From positions 1,178,001 to 1,242,000 of the forward strand of contig JAGFMI010000004.1 in NCBI GenBank assembly GCA_021030905.1: a DNA stretch of 64,000 nt, given 5' to 3'. A program made the translations under genes and the position numbers. Shown here one piece after another: positions 32,783 through 45,045 of this stretch. Every line of letters begins with the position of its first letter. Within the stretch, counting starts at the first letter, position 1. Source of the stretch: Pyrenula massariospora (taxonomy: Eukaryota > Ascomycota > Eurotiomycetes > Pyrenulales > Pyrenulaceae). The notes beneath the pieces were generated by a model, which worked only from the letters and a program-made list of their open reading frames with translations, did no database searches and was not told where the DNA came from.

Positions 32783-35334
32783 ATGAGATGGTTGGATCTA
32801 TGAGTTGGACAGATTAAGGCAGGAAAATGTTGGATAGGATTGGACATGATTAAATAGTCTGGACAGCAAGCTCGAGGTCCTTTAGAAAAGAATCCGCATC
32901 AGAGGTACCACACTCGAGGAGCATTCCATGACTATTCATAGATTTGGTTTGTAGTGCGTTATTATTCATTGGCCAAACCCTTCGGCTTCTGACCAGACGT
33001 GACGACCATACATGATCCACTGCTGAAGCTTCAAGTCGTGCTTCCCAGGCTTGTTATCGGACGTCGATAAAAATAATTCGATCATCATCAGTTAGCATCT
33101 AGATAGCCTGGACCTACCTTGGAGTTCATGGAAACATAAGCATCAAGCCAAGCAGGCTGGTGACGCGTAACGACAGAATCCTTCTTTTAGCTGTGCATGC
33201 CTCTCCGTGCCTGACCAGGATGTTGCATGGTAGCAAGAAGGCTGCGATATGATTTAGCTTGAAGGGGCGAACATGTTGTGTAACCTTCCAGAAAGGACTA
33301 CGATACTCTGATGGCACCAATGACAAGGACAGCCCTTCAGAATCACCCCTATTCTAATAGTCAAGAGGTTCGGATATCATTCACCACGTTGTAACCAAGG
33401 AGAGGTTCTCAGGCGACGCCAAAAATAAATCATACCGTAGCGCCCATCCCGATTATTAGCCGGAAGTGGGTGCAACCGAGGGAACGATCGCCGCCAAACA
33501 CTCGTCGCCATGCTTTAGCAGCACGCAAATGCCTCATCCGGGACAAAAATACTTGGAGAGTTCACCTTCCCTGTGAGGGCGAATACTAATGCCCGGGATA
33601 CTGACATGCCAAAAATTTCGATCTTATCTGCTCCCACTCATCCCCGTCAAATCAGCCGAGGCTCTACCTGCTTTCTCAACACAAGCGCTCTGGCTGTCCC
33701 AGCTGGAGCTGAAATGCACGATATGCTAGGATCCTCCTCTTCTTTTAATCTGCTATCTACGCGAAGTGACGCGGAAAGTACGTGGTGCGATATCGCTTGA
33801 CCTTGTTATAATTGAAGAGGGTTTATTGCGCAAGATCTTAGCTCACTTACGCTGCATCTCGTGTCTGGATTTAGCCTAAGCTCACCACGCTCACCGAGCT
33901 CACCGAGCTCACCAATCATCTCTACCGTGCCAAAGCAGGAGCAGCAGATGCACGAGAGGGAGACATATACCCTTTGGCTTCGTTATCTCCTCTTCCAATC
34001 CGGCCCCCAACTAAATCCACGCAACTGTGTGCATGTAGCTTCATGAAGGGGATCTAAGAGGTAATTGTATTGGTGGATCTAACAAAGCGCGTCCTGGAAA
34101 GTCGTCGATGCAGACTCATCCTTTCCTAGCCGAGAATGTCTCGAGCCTTGATGCATCCGAGCCCAGCGGCATTTCCCGCTCTTCTCTTACGGCATTTCAT
34201 GTTGGAGTGTATACTAGGTGAGGAAGAGTACGGATAAGGCTTTTTCGAAAACCACGAAAAGCGTAGTAGCGAAATGTCTGAGTGTCTCAGACGCTAATAA
34301 AATGCCCTCACCTTCTCTGTGCTCAAGTTGAGCTTGCGAGGTCTGTGGATGGAAATTGGCCTCGCGTGAAGCCTTGCGGTTTACTCAAGCATCGCTCTGC
34401 TAGGCGAATCGTAAGTCTAAACACCAAGCAGCCTCAACTTTTAGTCTCAGCATCCTCGACAACTCCGATTTGTTGTCTAGCTAAACCAGAGCTATCTCAT
34501 CCAGGGGTCTAGCGGAGGGGGAGCACACATGCCACTACAGCTCTTTCATGCAGTCATTGCAATAAAGATATTGACCTAAGTCCATCACCTCACCCTAAGA
34601 AAGTTCCGTCACCTGTAACGCAACTTTCCAAAAATTTAGTAACTCTCGATATCCGGTTCCCCACATGTTGAAGAACCGGGACCACACCAGGCTTTATACG
34701 GCTGAAGTAACCTTGAATCTTAGTAGTCCAGATATCACAACAAGCCAAGATGGATTTCTCATACTCGAAGAGCAGTATGTGAAAGACAGCTCGGTGTGCA
34801 TAGCAAGGTAGTGAAGATGGTCATATCCGCGACCCAAAGTAACTCTTGCCGGTTGAGATCATCTAGATCGACGGTAGACGTTAAAGACTTGCACGATAGA
34901 TTTGTTCGAGAGATTGAGGCGAGCAGGAAACAAAGACAGGAACGCTGTTCATGGCGGAAGATGCAACCCCGGAAATGACCCGGCGGACAATCTGTTCGGA
35001 GCGCTTTGATATAATTTTGGGAAGAAGTAACAATTGTCTCTGATCTCTCACACAGGGACTGCTGTATAGGTTCTTGCCAGTCAATCCTCGGCACGATAGA
35101 CCAAGTCGGAGCGCTCGGATTTAGATAGCCCGACCCGAGGTGAAGCTGCTGCCAAGCAATTTTAATTGGAGATTCATCGCGAGATTTTCTGTGAGCTTTG
35201 AAGTCGTATGTGCCTCGAGAATTGGTCGCTAGAGATTACGGAGAATCGGCCTTGGAGCATTCATTGAAGGTCAATAGCCTTTCTGTTTTTTCAAGAAACT
35301 CGGGAATCAATTTTCTCTTCGTCCATCCATCCCC
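32783..35334. other. intergenic, gene-poor
   Basis: 2.5 kb without a supported gene. A short GCTCACCGA triplication lies at about 33888-33915. A frame near 33573-34046 is Ser/Pro-rich but shows no reliable start-stop-splice model. Confidence 0.45.
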
Positions 35335-36360
35335 ATGCCACCCAGACCAAGGAAAATTCCCATACGTCTTGTTCAGGCGAAAGCCAGGCCGCCACTTGAT
35401 CTTCTCCCTCCATCTTGTCGCTGCTATGCCACCGCAACGGCCATAACTCCTGCGCCATCCACACTCCCATCCTCTGCTCCCCCAATCTTCGCTTACCCTC
35501 AAAGTCAGCCTCCTTCCCACCGGAGACCCGATAGCCGCCGTGCCCAGCTCCTCCGCGAATACGTCTCCCTCATCCATACCACTCCCCTAATCATCCTCTT
35601 CCAACACCAAAACTTCAAAGCAAACGAACTAGTCTACATCCGCCGCGAACTCCACTCCGCCCTCAAAAAAGTCGACGAATCCCTTCCACCGTCCTTCCAA
35701 CCCCTCGCCCCAACCATCAAACTCCAGATCCTCACCCCAACAATCTTCGAGCTCGCCCTCCGAATCGCAGAGTTCTACCACCCACAAACCCCCCCTCCGC
35801 AGCCGCAGGACACAGACCTCGCCATTCCCAACGCAACCCCCGACCCTTCAGACCCCTCCTTCACCCACCACCTATCGCGACAAGCATACCACGCCGCCCA
35901 ACGCAAGCGCAAGCGCCACCCTCTCACCCCGCTCCTCACCGGCCCCCTCGCCGCCCTAACCTTTCCCACCGTCACCCCGCAACACCTCAAAGCCGCCTTG
36001 GGCATCCTCTCCCCCTCTCCGCCCACGTTCGTCGCGCCGACGAGGAGGGCGAATCCGGGTTTCTACGCGAGCGGGGTGCATGAGAGCGTGAAGAAGCTCC
36101 TGTTGCTCGGCGCGAAGGTGGAAGGGAAGGTGATGGACGGGGAGGGGACGAGGTGGGTGGGTGGGATTGAGGGGGGGATGGAAGGGTTGAGGGGGCAGAT
36201 TGTGGGGTTGTTGCAGGGGATTGGGGCGGGGGTTACGAATGTGCTGGAAGGGGCGGGGAGGAGCTTGTATCTTACGGTTGAGGGGAGGAGGGGGATGTTG
36301 GATGAAGGGGGGGAGAAGGAGAGAGAGGGTGGGGAGGGGAAGGGTGGTCCGCCCTTGTGA
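35335..36360 (+). CDS. MRPL11: mitochondrial large-subunit ribosomal protein uL10m (MrpL11 type)
   Basis: Single exon, 341 aa. A presequence-like start (MPPRPRKIPIRLVQAKARPP, CRCYATA) is followed by the L10 N-terminal domain: SRRAQLLREYVSLIHTTPLI, ILFQHQNFKANELVYIRREL. The Pro-rich insertion and the C-terminal LRGQIVGLLQGIGAGVTNVL are usual for fungal mitochondrial L10 proteins. It builds the stalk base of the mitoribosome. Sense-strand composition is C-rich to about 36030, then abruptly G-rich to the stop. Confidence 0.85.
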   Translation: MPPRPRKIPIRLVQAKARPPLDLLPPSCRCYATATAITPAPSTLPSSAPPIFAYPQSQPPSHRRPDSRRAQLLREYVSLIHTTPLIILFQHQNFKANELVYIRRELHSALKKVDESLPPSFQPLAPTIKLQILTPTIFELALRIAEFYHPQTPPPQPQDTDLAIPNATPDPSDPSFTHHLSRQAYHAAQRKRKRHPLTPLLTGPLAALTFPTVTPQHLKAALGILSPSPPTFVAPTRRANPGFYASGVHESVKKLLLLGAKVEGKVMDGEGTRWVGGIEGGMEGLRGQIVGLLQGIGAGVTNVLEGAGRSLYLTVEGRRGMLDEGGEKEREGGEGKGGPPL

Positions 36361-37082
36361 GTCTTGGAAGAGAAGGAGAATGGTATGTGGACCAAGCGGG
36401 GACTTACTAGCATACTCCGCGGGATATATCAGGACCTTTGTCCCTCAGCTCCCACTCTGTAAAAATGGCCTACAGAAAGAAATGTACATTCTCAAATGTT
36501 CTTAAACACAAAGAACAATTAAATACCGGAGCGAGACACAACCATTTTGTCAGCCAAAACCAGCCATTTATCCGCTAACGACGAACATATTGATCTACAT
36601 ATCCAAAATACATATCAGCACTCGTTGTACTGTACCTACGTGTTATGAAATCGCCCATCTTTAAAGGCTGTGCCGCGGCGAAAAATTCTGACGAGCAAGT
36701 CGTGCCACGGTTCACAAGATTTGGGACTGATCTTAAGAGCTATCGAACTTTTATATCCGGAATGCTGCATTTTCTTTAGAGGCCGAAAAGGGTGCAGCGT
36801 GTATGAGCATGTGCTTGACTTGACGGGTTGGATTGACATACGGCCAAATAGAGCTCGTAATATCAATATTATTATCCTCTGGTGTAGAAATCATCACTTG
36901 TAGCCATCCAGACTGAGGACGATTGCACATTTGATGTGATTATTTTATGCATTAGCTACTACTATAGACGCAATTGCGGGGGTAATGCATGCTGCTTTTT
37001 GGTGTCGATCGACGATTCAAACATTAACAACGTCTCATAGCTCATCTCCCAATACCTTCGCTCGCGACCCTTGAGAAGCCTT
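36361..37082. other. convergent intergenic spacer
   Basis: 722 bp between the 3' ends of the uL10m gene (+) and the GH17 gene (-). Nothing recognised. Confidence 0.45.
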
Positions 37083-38789
37083 CTAGCAAACCGTGATATA
37101 GAGGCCAATGGGAGCTTGATCGTAGTCCTGGAAGTACTCCAGGTCCAGCGAACCCGTCGCACTAACCTTATAGCCGACAGTCTGCCCCGCCGCACACGGC
37201 CCACTCGAGACCACGTAGCTATTGCCTGGCGTGACGCTTGTGACGCTGCCAACTGTGCCCGAAGAACCAGGCACAGTGTCGTACGTGGTCGAGGTTGTAG
37301 CCGGACTGCTGAGCCCGCTCACCGTCATGCCACCGGAACCGGAGAGAGTGAAGCTGGAAGTGTGGAGCTGGTCCTGTGTTGGGAAAAGGAAGACCAGCGT
37401 GCAAGTTTTGCTGGCGTCTGCTGGGGGAATGTCGAAATTGAAAAGTGAAGAGATTGTAGGCGAGAAATGGCCGTTGTAGCTTGTGCCGTAAGCGGTGGAG
37501 GGCAGCGCACTATTAACTGGGACTATGAGGTGTGGGAACTCGAAACCAGGGTTGAGTGTTGTCGGACAGGAGGACCCGGAGGGCGAGGGTGTAGAAAACG
37601 TGGTTGACGGCCCAGCTGGAGGGGTGGAGGTCAGGCTCGAGGTCAAAGTCGAAGGAGGCGGACTAGAGGTAGGGGGAGAGTTAGAGGGAGGTGTTGAGGA
37701 AGGGGGAGGCGCCGAGGAACTTGAAGATGTACCCGATGATGTTCCGCATGAAATATCGTACGCTGGGCTATCGGCGAGGCTGCTGCCGATAATGCCAAAA
37801 CTAGGGCTTGGGGTTGTAGGAGCAGCGTCTTGTAGGACATACCACCTACAGAGCCAGTGAGCAACACGCTGTAGCAGGTGGTGACAGTGGTAAACTTACC
37901 AAGTATTGTATGTCCTATAAAGAGAGCAGGCAACCTCGTTATAGTAGCGCTGCGCGTTCTCAACGGATGGAACGGCTTGATTTGATGTTGGTCCCGAGAG
38001 AGGCCAACCAGTCTCCGTCACCCAGACTGGCTTCCCTTGAGCATCGTCGATTGTCGCATTCAAAGCTTCGAAGAAAAGTTCCCTTCCATTGTCAATGCTG
38101 TTTGCCTGGGTGTTCTGGAAATATGGGTACGCGTCGACACCAACAAAATCAACTGCGGATGTGACAGCAGAGTTTGAACCGTTAACCCAAGCAGTCCATG
38201 TGTCGACGTGACCGACAGGCTTTCCGCTCAGGATTGTTCCGGAAATGGCAGATCGTAGCTGGCCAATATAGTTGGTGATATCGGTTGGCTCAGCTCCAAC
38301 TCCAGATTCATTCTCAACGCCAATTGGAGAGATCCTATAGAGATCCTCGCTTCCGACGGAGATACCAACCACTGCATCGGCAAATTGCTGCCCGTATTGC
38401 GAGATTGCTGATTTCAGAGCTGCCAACTCATTATCAAAGGCTCCCTGGCCTCCCGAGCCCCAAAGGCCGAGTAGCAGCGATGTGCCTGTGTTGACGGCGG
38501 CGGGAATTGCTGCTATAGGGGAGTTTGCTGTGCCAGCCTGCGACGCATCAGCTTAGGGTCTTGAGAGCAAGTATTTGTGCGATGGAAGCATTGAGCTCAC
38601 CTGCACCGTTGTAAAAAGCCGCGCGCTAGAAAATCCTAGAGACTGAGCTTTTTGAAATTCCTGAAAAAAGTCTGACTCTGCCTTCGGAGAATTGTCAGTG
38701 AAAGTGCTGCCATAGTTCGACCCTTTGTATGATTGGGATACAGACGGCCCAAAAAGAGCAGCAAGCGAAAGAAGGATTGGCAACAACAT
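37083..38789 (-). CDS. secreted GH17 endo-beta-1,3-glucanase with But2-like C-terminal domain
   Basis: Three exons (38601-38789, 37900-38537, 37083-37845), 529 aa; introns 62 and 54 nt. The start at 38789 gives a classic signal peptide ([19 protein letters not shown]). The GH17 barrel shows [25 protein letters not shown], the acid/base Glu in [26 protein letters not shown] and the nucleophile Glu in [15 protein letters not shown] Ser/Pro/Thr linker follows, then a domain with [40 protein letters not shown] and a Cys-ended C-terminus, which resembles the fungal But2 C-terminal domain. It should act on cell-wall glucan. No GPI signal: the But2-like domain is at the end instead. Confidence 0.9.
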
Positions 38790-39869
38790 CTGAGCGAGTG
38801 TGGTTGATGTGCAAACAGAGAACATCCGAGATGACAGAAGAAAGACGGAGAAAGGAAGAAGAAAGACAGGTTCGATACGACATCTTGCCAAGCGCTGGAT
38901 TTGTGAGCTGAGCAGAATGACGACTGCGAGGAGGCCGCCATATCCATATCCGCAAGAAGCCGCATTAGCCTATGTCCATGTGCACCTCTCACGGAAGACA
39001 CGGCGAGACAGGTGAGGCGTGACCACGAACGCTGGAAGCCGTTGAGCAAACATCTTACCTAATTGAAGGCCAGGGATACGAGTGACTGACGTCGATCAAC
39101 CGCCGAGACTCGAAGAATGTGAGACGAGGCCAATGGGAAGACCGGTCAGGGAGAAGGAGACGGGATGCCAGGAAAAGAAGCTCGCCACGGCGAAATCCAG
39201 GTATAAGCGGTAGAAGCGTTTCTTGCACTAAAGTCAGCTCTCTTGGTAACGGAGAGAGGTAGAGTGACGCGGTCTGGAGGGCTGTCTCTTCCGAGAAACA
39301 GAATTTCCGGGACGTCGGTTTGTAGTGGTTAAGGCAGCTCCAGTACCATGCGTACCTGAAGAAGAAGAAGCTGCAGTTGATGCCAGCATTCCCCGCACAC
39401 GCCGCCTGAAGATCCCCGGGGCTTGGCGTTGCTTAGCTCCGCCCCCAAAAGGTTCGTTGACAAAAGCTTGTCCTGCAGGCGGTGTGCAGAAGGTTGTGAG
39501 GACTTCGCCGAGGTCACACCGTTCGATCTATTGTGCAACGGCACACAATCCTCACACTTGCAGGTAGCACATGGCAAGCTAGAATTGGAACTGCAATCGG
39601 TAGAAATTTTCAATGTCTCTTGGATGCTATGTAAATATGTAAAATAGGCGATTGGTATCAATCATCCATGTCCCCATCTATTAGAAATGCTTCGCCTGCG
39701 GCAATTAGAAGAATCCTCGACTTGATCACCATCCGCACAAGCTCACCACTTGCCACCAAGCTTCACATACACGAGAACCGGCTGGCAGCCAACCTTCAAC
39801 AGGTAGTGAAACCTGACTCGTCTTATCTCCAAACCTCAAAGCAGAACCAGTCTATGGATCGATCACTCT
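38790..39869. other. intergenic
   Basis: 1.08 kb upstream of the GH17 gene and downstream of the cupredoxin gene, both on the minus strand. No gene recognised. Confidence 0.45.
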
Positions 39870-40827
39870 TTATGCGATTAACGGCACTTCACGTTTCATC
39901 ATACTGCCGGCCGCCGCCGCAGGCATAGCTCCACTCATGCCGCCCATCATTCCTATCCCGGCACCGGAGGGGAAGCTGGAAACACCGCAGAGGCACGAGC
40001 AAGTGCATTGGCCATTGGCCATGGAGCCGGTACCTGAGACGATGCTGCCAGAAGACTGGCTGGAAGCAGCTGGTGGAGGGGCGGCAGCAGAGGCAGGCGG
40101 TGGAGCGGCAGCTGGTGGGGGGGCAGCAGCAGGGGGAGGAGCAGCAGATCCACCGGCGGCGGCAGTGCCGTTCTGGGCCAAGGCAGCAGCTTTGAATGCA
40201 GCTTGGGACTTGTCTGCGGTCGGGTTGATGGAGAAGGCCATACCCTTTCCACAGTGGCCCTTTTGTCTGCAATACATCCCTGAGAGAACATTAGTACGTA
40301 GTATAAAGAGAATAGAACCCGACATGGACTCACAGATGGGGTCCTTGGTCATGACCTGAAACATCATCATAGGAGGTGGGTTGATCGTATTGTTAACGTT
40401 GGGCATGAAACCAGAGTCGGCACCATTTGCCATCTTGACACAAGGTGTATTGAACGTCGATTGTGTGACCGTGTGATTGGTAGTCATGAAATTGAACTGG
40501 ACCATGTCGCCCACGCTGGCTTGAATTGAATCTGGAGTGTAGACCAGACCAGCCGCACCGCCGACAGTTACCTGCATCAAATGTCAAAACAAATCCCACA
40601 GATGCATGTCTCCCAAACCATACCTGATGAGTCATGCCAGGTTGCATCATTGGCGGATTCATCTGTTGCGTCTGAGCGTTACCACCTGAGTTCGAGGCCA
40701 CGATTGTGATAGTGATAATCTCTGTAGCTCCTGATTGCCCTTGCGATTGGCCTTGCATTCCTGACTTGTCGGGCATTGTTCCCATCACCCCAGCCACCAG
40801 ACTGGCGAGCGCAAGTAACCGAACCAT
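39870..40827 (-). CDS. secreted cupredoxin-like protein with Ala/Pro-rich tail
   Basis: Three exons (40624-40827, 40334-40571, 39870-40279), 283 aa; introns 52 and 54 nt. A signal peptide (MVRLLALASLVAGVMG) precedes a Met/Gln-rich segment, then a cupredoxin domain: VYTPDSIQASVGDMVQFNF, the first copper His in TNHTVTQSTFNTPC, and WMYCRQKGHCGKGMAFSINP holding the Cys, His and Met ligands. The tail is PPPAAA repeats followed by a Cys-rich segment (CTCSCLCG) and a Gly/Met/Ala-rich hydrophobic end, perhaps a weak GPI signal. These fungal extracellular cupredoxins are usually wall- or membrane-bound with unknown electron partners. Confidence 0.88.
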
Positions 40828-41989
40828 TTTGATAGATGTATTAAGCGATCGAAATAGACTGGCGAAAGACCGGAAACGGTAAAATGGTATACCGCGAGGA
40901 GAACGTCGAGGAATTGTTGGTTGACAAGCGAAGGCGAGAAGCTGGACAGGCTGATTGATCAACAATGCTATCGAGGACCTGCTCGTGTGAAATGAACGTC
41001 AAAGGAATGGATGACAGCACACCAAGAGATGAAAGAGAGAAACGGGGCAATCGGACAATAAGTCGTTGAATGCTGAAGAAAAGGATATCTAACGGTCCGC
41101 AGGGACAGTCATTGCTTAAATTCGGCATGAACTTCAAAGCTCCTTTCTAGTGGCAGGACACTTTAATGGCACGGATCGAGTCTCAACTCCTGGCGCAGGG
41201 GTGGTTCAAACATCGGGATCATCTCCTGTCGGATAGTCCGTGTTCCGGGTCCATGTTCTAAAGGTAGCGTCTACGAGCGGCTGCTGTTCCCAAGGCCTGG
41301 CCGAGAGCGTGGGATATTGGAGGAGATCAGACCTCGAGCGAAGGAGGGTACCATTTCTGGCGACAGGACATTGCGACGATGGTGAGGGTGGGAGTGTCGG
41401 AGAACGTGTCGCAGGTCGTCCACTCCGCGTTTGAGCCACTGCCCGGCAAGGAGCCAAGACCCCAAACGCTACACCATACGCGGACTAGTGGAGAGCAACG
41501 ACGCAGCGTTTCCCAACGGGCTACCGACTCCAGGCCGTTTGACCATTGCTCTGGTACTTGAGCCTCCCCTTCCCTCTCATTTCCACATAATATATCACAT
41601 CGCCGTTATGCGTCGCAAACAGGTTCGCCAAAAGGGCCTAATTCAAAATTTCAGATCTTCTCAAATCTGTAATTCTGGCCAAGCACGCGCCATGCCACCC
41701 TATAGTCGCAGCTCCTTGCTTGGCCCAGGTTGTACCGGAAGAACCATGGCACAAAGCAGACACTGTGCAGCAAAGGGAAAATGGGCCGTAGATCGCTTCC
41801 CGTCCAATCTGCTTCTGTTCTAAATCCCGGATGGAGGATTTGCCACCGGAAACGACAAAGGCCGTCAATACTGTTTCCGTAGACTCTCAAATGCACCTTC
41901 ATCTCGGGAACGGGGATTCTAATGAGTATCGCACCTAGAGCGAGAGACTTGACTTCGGTAGTTATCGTCAGAAATGAGAGGCGATCGCT
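40828..41989. other. intergenic
   Basis: 1.16 kb. Several overlapping frames on both strands at 41206-41902, none recognisable and none with a consistent gene model. Confidence 0.45.
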
Positions 41990-42767
41990 TCAGGACGACG
42001 CTCGCTGTGATTGTTCTTCTGCCTGGCGAGTGTAGTAGCCTGCCCAGTACCAAGCCATCATCAAATTTTTTAGACCTTCATTCTTTCCTACAAGGATGGT
42101 AAGCCCACTTTCTGATAGGAGGAATGCAAACAAGCTTTTTGCCTTGGCGATGAAGCAAGTCCAGATCAAACCCTGATGTAGAATGTGTCAACGGTGGGCC
42201 TTACCTGAAAGAATTTCATGCGGCATTGTAGGTGGTCCGGGAGCCGGAACCTGAGTAGGAGCAGCTGAGCCGTTAGCCATCGATGAAGACGGTTGATGCT
42301 GTCAAATTTCATCAGTTACGTCGTACGCGTCGCGCGAGCAACGTTTAGAGGTCACGTACCGTGTTCTGCATAGCTGCACTGGTTTCCATGCTGTCAGGCG
42401 GCTGTAGTGTCATCTTAGAATCGTGAACTCCGCCATCTGAGATTTCTCCGTCTTCGATTTCCCCGGCTTGTAGTTGAGAATCTTTGGTGTTCGAGACTTG
42501 CGCTTGCTCCTGCCCAATAGCCGCGACTGATGTGCCTTTGGCTTCTTCACTCTCCGCTCTGTCGAGTACTTCCTCAACATTTTCACCGCGGGCATGGATG
42601 CTATGATAGAGCTACAAGAAATTGTAAGCCGGTAGGTCAAATACCGCGTAGGTTTTGCTGACATCATATTCTTCAACGGCTTCATTCCACGATCGGACCA
42701 GAGCAGAGTCGTCCCATATTTCTTCTTGTGTCAGTGGTCGTGACTTCTTTCCCTTCCTTTTGGCCAT
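41990..42767 (-). CDS. SMN1: survival motor neuron (SMN) homologue
   Basis: Four exons (42663-42767, 42360-42611, 42205-42298, 41990-42087), 182 aa; introns 51, 61 and 117 nt, all GT-AG with agreeing phases. The N-terminal Gemin2-binding helix is SRPLTQEEIWDDSALVRSWN followed by EAVEEYDLYHSIHARGE. The middle is acidic with GEIEDGEISDGG and then Pro-rich. The C-terminus is the YG box NLMMAWYWAGYYT, used for oligomerisation. No Tudor domain is present, as in fission yeast Smn1. SMN assembles Sm rings on snRNAs in the cytoplasm. Because the protein is short, split and low in similarity, it is easily missed. Confidence 0.88.
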
Positions 42768-43267
42768 AAGGACGAGCTTTGAGAAGGCGAGGAAAAATAC
42801 CACTTAGCTAGGTACTAAGAATGCCACTATGCCTATATGCTGATCATTACTGAGAGACAGCTTTCGAAAAAATGTTGTTGAGGTGATAAGACATTTATCA
42901 ATTTGCAGTGACGAAGGCTTAGCAGGCAGAAAGCAAACGCCAAGACTAACTTTCAAAGGTCCGCCGGGAACAAGGTCTCCTATTTTTTCGCAACTATCTC
43001 ACCAAGTATAAACAAGAATCTTTCTGAACTTCTATGTTATAACCCGGAGCTACAAGATTATTTTTCAAATGGCTTTATACACAGTTTGGACACCAAATTG
43101 ATCGATCCTCTTGCTGATTAAATGATCTAGTTGACCTCAAACTTCGCACCATAATTTGTCGTCTACACATTGAAGAACTCGAGCCAGCCAATAGCATCCT
43201 TCTCGGGCATTCGAATGTGATATCTAGACGATGTTGATTACAGAGTAGTGCAATGAACACCTTAAAC
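42768..43267. other. intergenic
   Basis: 500 bp between SMN (start) and the alpha-glucosidase (stop), both minus strand. Nothing recognised. Confidence 0.45.
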
Positions 43268-45045
43268 CTAAGAAATAAGATAGACGCGACCCTCATATGG
43301 CTGCAAGCTGGCGGCTTTTGGAGCATCATATGAACTGACCGCCAGTTGCATTGTGCCCGAGAATTTCACAGGTACTTTGAAGGTCTGTTCTTCTGCAGTG
43401 AAATTCAAGGCAACGATCGCTCTCTGGTGCCCGAACGCTTTGCTGTAGATGAAAGTCTGCTCATTGTCGGGCTCGTACTCCTGAAATTCTCCGTGCCCAA
43501 AGAGATCTCGATTTTGCTTTCTCAGCTGTAACATTCTTTTCCAAAAGCTCAAGGTGCTGTCTTTGTCATGTTGCTGTGCTTTGACATTAATCTCAGGGTA
43601 TGCATCGTGCACTCGCATCCAGGGTTCGATCCCATCTTCAGTGAAACCGCCACTGGGCTGATCACTCCATTGCATTGGAAGACGGGCATGGTCGCGTGCG
43701 AGATATCCCAAGGAATGCATCATATATTCGTAGGCATCGGGCACGCCTCGCTTGATTCTTTCCCGCACCACCTTGTAAAAGTTCTGCGAGTCAACGTCTT
43801 TATACTCGTCGATTGACCAGTTCTTTGGAGCATTGACCATGCCAATCTCTTGGCCTTGGTAGATGAAGAGTGTTCCCGTCATTGTCGCCATCATTGTCGC
43901 GAGCATTTTAGCACTCTTCACACGCCATTTGGGGTCATCTGATGCATATCGAGAGACGCTACGTCCTTGGTCATGATTCTCACAAAACGCGGTTGTCCAG
44001 CCTTCCGTTCCCTGCGCAAACTTCTGCCATTTTGAGGTGACCGCCTTGAGCTCCGAAAGTTTGAAGCCCTCATAGTCGAATTTGTTTGTTTTGCCTTGGC
44101 CAATGTCCACAATGTCGAATTGAAAGATCATGCTCAACTGCTTGTCATTCGAGCTTACGTAACGAAGAACATGCTCGGGATTTGGGGTGTGTGGCAGCTC
44201 GCCAACCGTCATCATGTCTCCATAATGGCTCAAAACACTTTCGTTCATCTCCCTAAGGATTTCGTGCATGCGGGGTCCGTTACAGTACAGAGAGGCAGCA
44301 GGTTGGTCGTACCTCTCCGGCTCGGAGATCGGAGCATCGGGGAGCGAAGGCGGCTTGGAATACATGTTTACGGTGTCGATCCTGAAGCCGTCTACACCCT
44401 TCTCGAGCCAGAATCGCATAGAGGTGTCGTAAATTGCATTGCGAGCCTCTTTGTTGTCCCAATTCAAATCAGGCTGCTCTTTGCAGAAAAGGTGCAGATA
44501 ATACTCTTGCGTGTCCTCATCCCAGGTCCAGGCTGGTTCAGAGAAATTTGACCTCCAGTTGTTAGGAGGCATACGTTTGCCGTCAGCGTCGTATTTGGCA
44601 GGCCGCCAGATGTACCAATCACGCTTAGCAGAGTCTCTTGATGACCGCGATTCCTGGAAAAATCGATGCTGGTCACTAGTGTGGTTCACCACAAGATCCA
44701 GTATGATTCGCATGCCCCTGAGATGGCACTCGTCGATGAGCGCTTCCATGTCCGCCACCGTACCGTAAGGCTCATAGACTTTTTCATAATCTCGTATGTC
44801 ATAGCCCATATCGACTTGCGGAGAGTCGTACATTGGACTGACCCAGATAGTATCTACCCCGAGGTTCTGGATGTAGTCAAGCTTCGATATGATGCCGGGC
44901 AGGTCTCCGAGGCCATCTCCATTAGAATCTTTGAAGGAAGCCGGATAGATTTGCTATGCCTTGTGAGATTGTGAGAGGGATCGTAGCATGGGTCAAGTAC
45001 ATAGACGATACCATCCTTCCACCACGTCCGCGGAGTGATTGTCAT
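43268..45045 (-). CDS. intracellular GH13 alpha-glucosidase (maltase/isomaltase type)
   Basis: Two exons (45001-45045, 43268-44953), 576 aa; 47-nt GT-AG intron after the 15th codon. The start is TWWKDGIVYQIYPASFKDSN, without a signal peptide. Catalytic features: LDLVVNHTSDQH, the nucleophile Asp in GFRIDTVNMYSK, the acid Glu in TVGELPHTP, and the third Asp in ENHDQGRSVSRY. The isomaltase-type sequence NGDGLGDLPGI is present. It hydrolyses alpha-1,4 and/or alpha-1,6 ends of maltose, isomaltose, sucrose or related sugars in the cytosol. It is divergent from the sugar permease gene, as in fungal MAL clusters. Confidence 0.93.
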
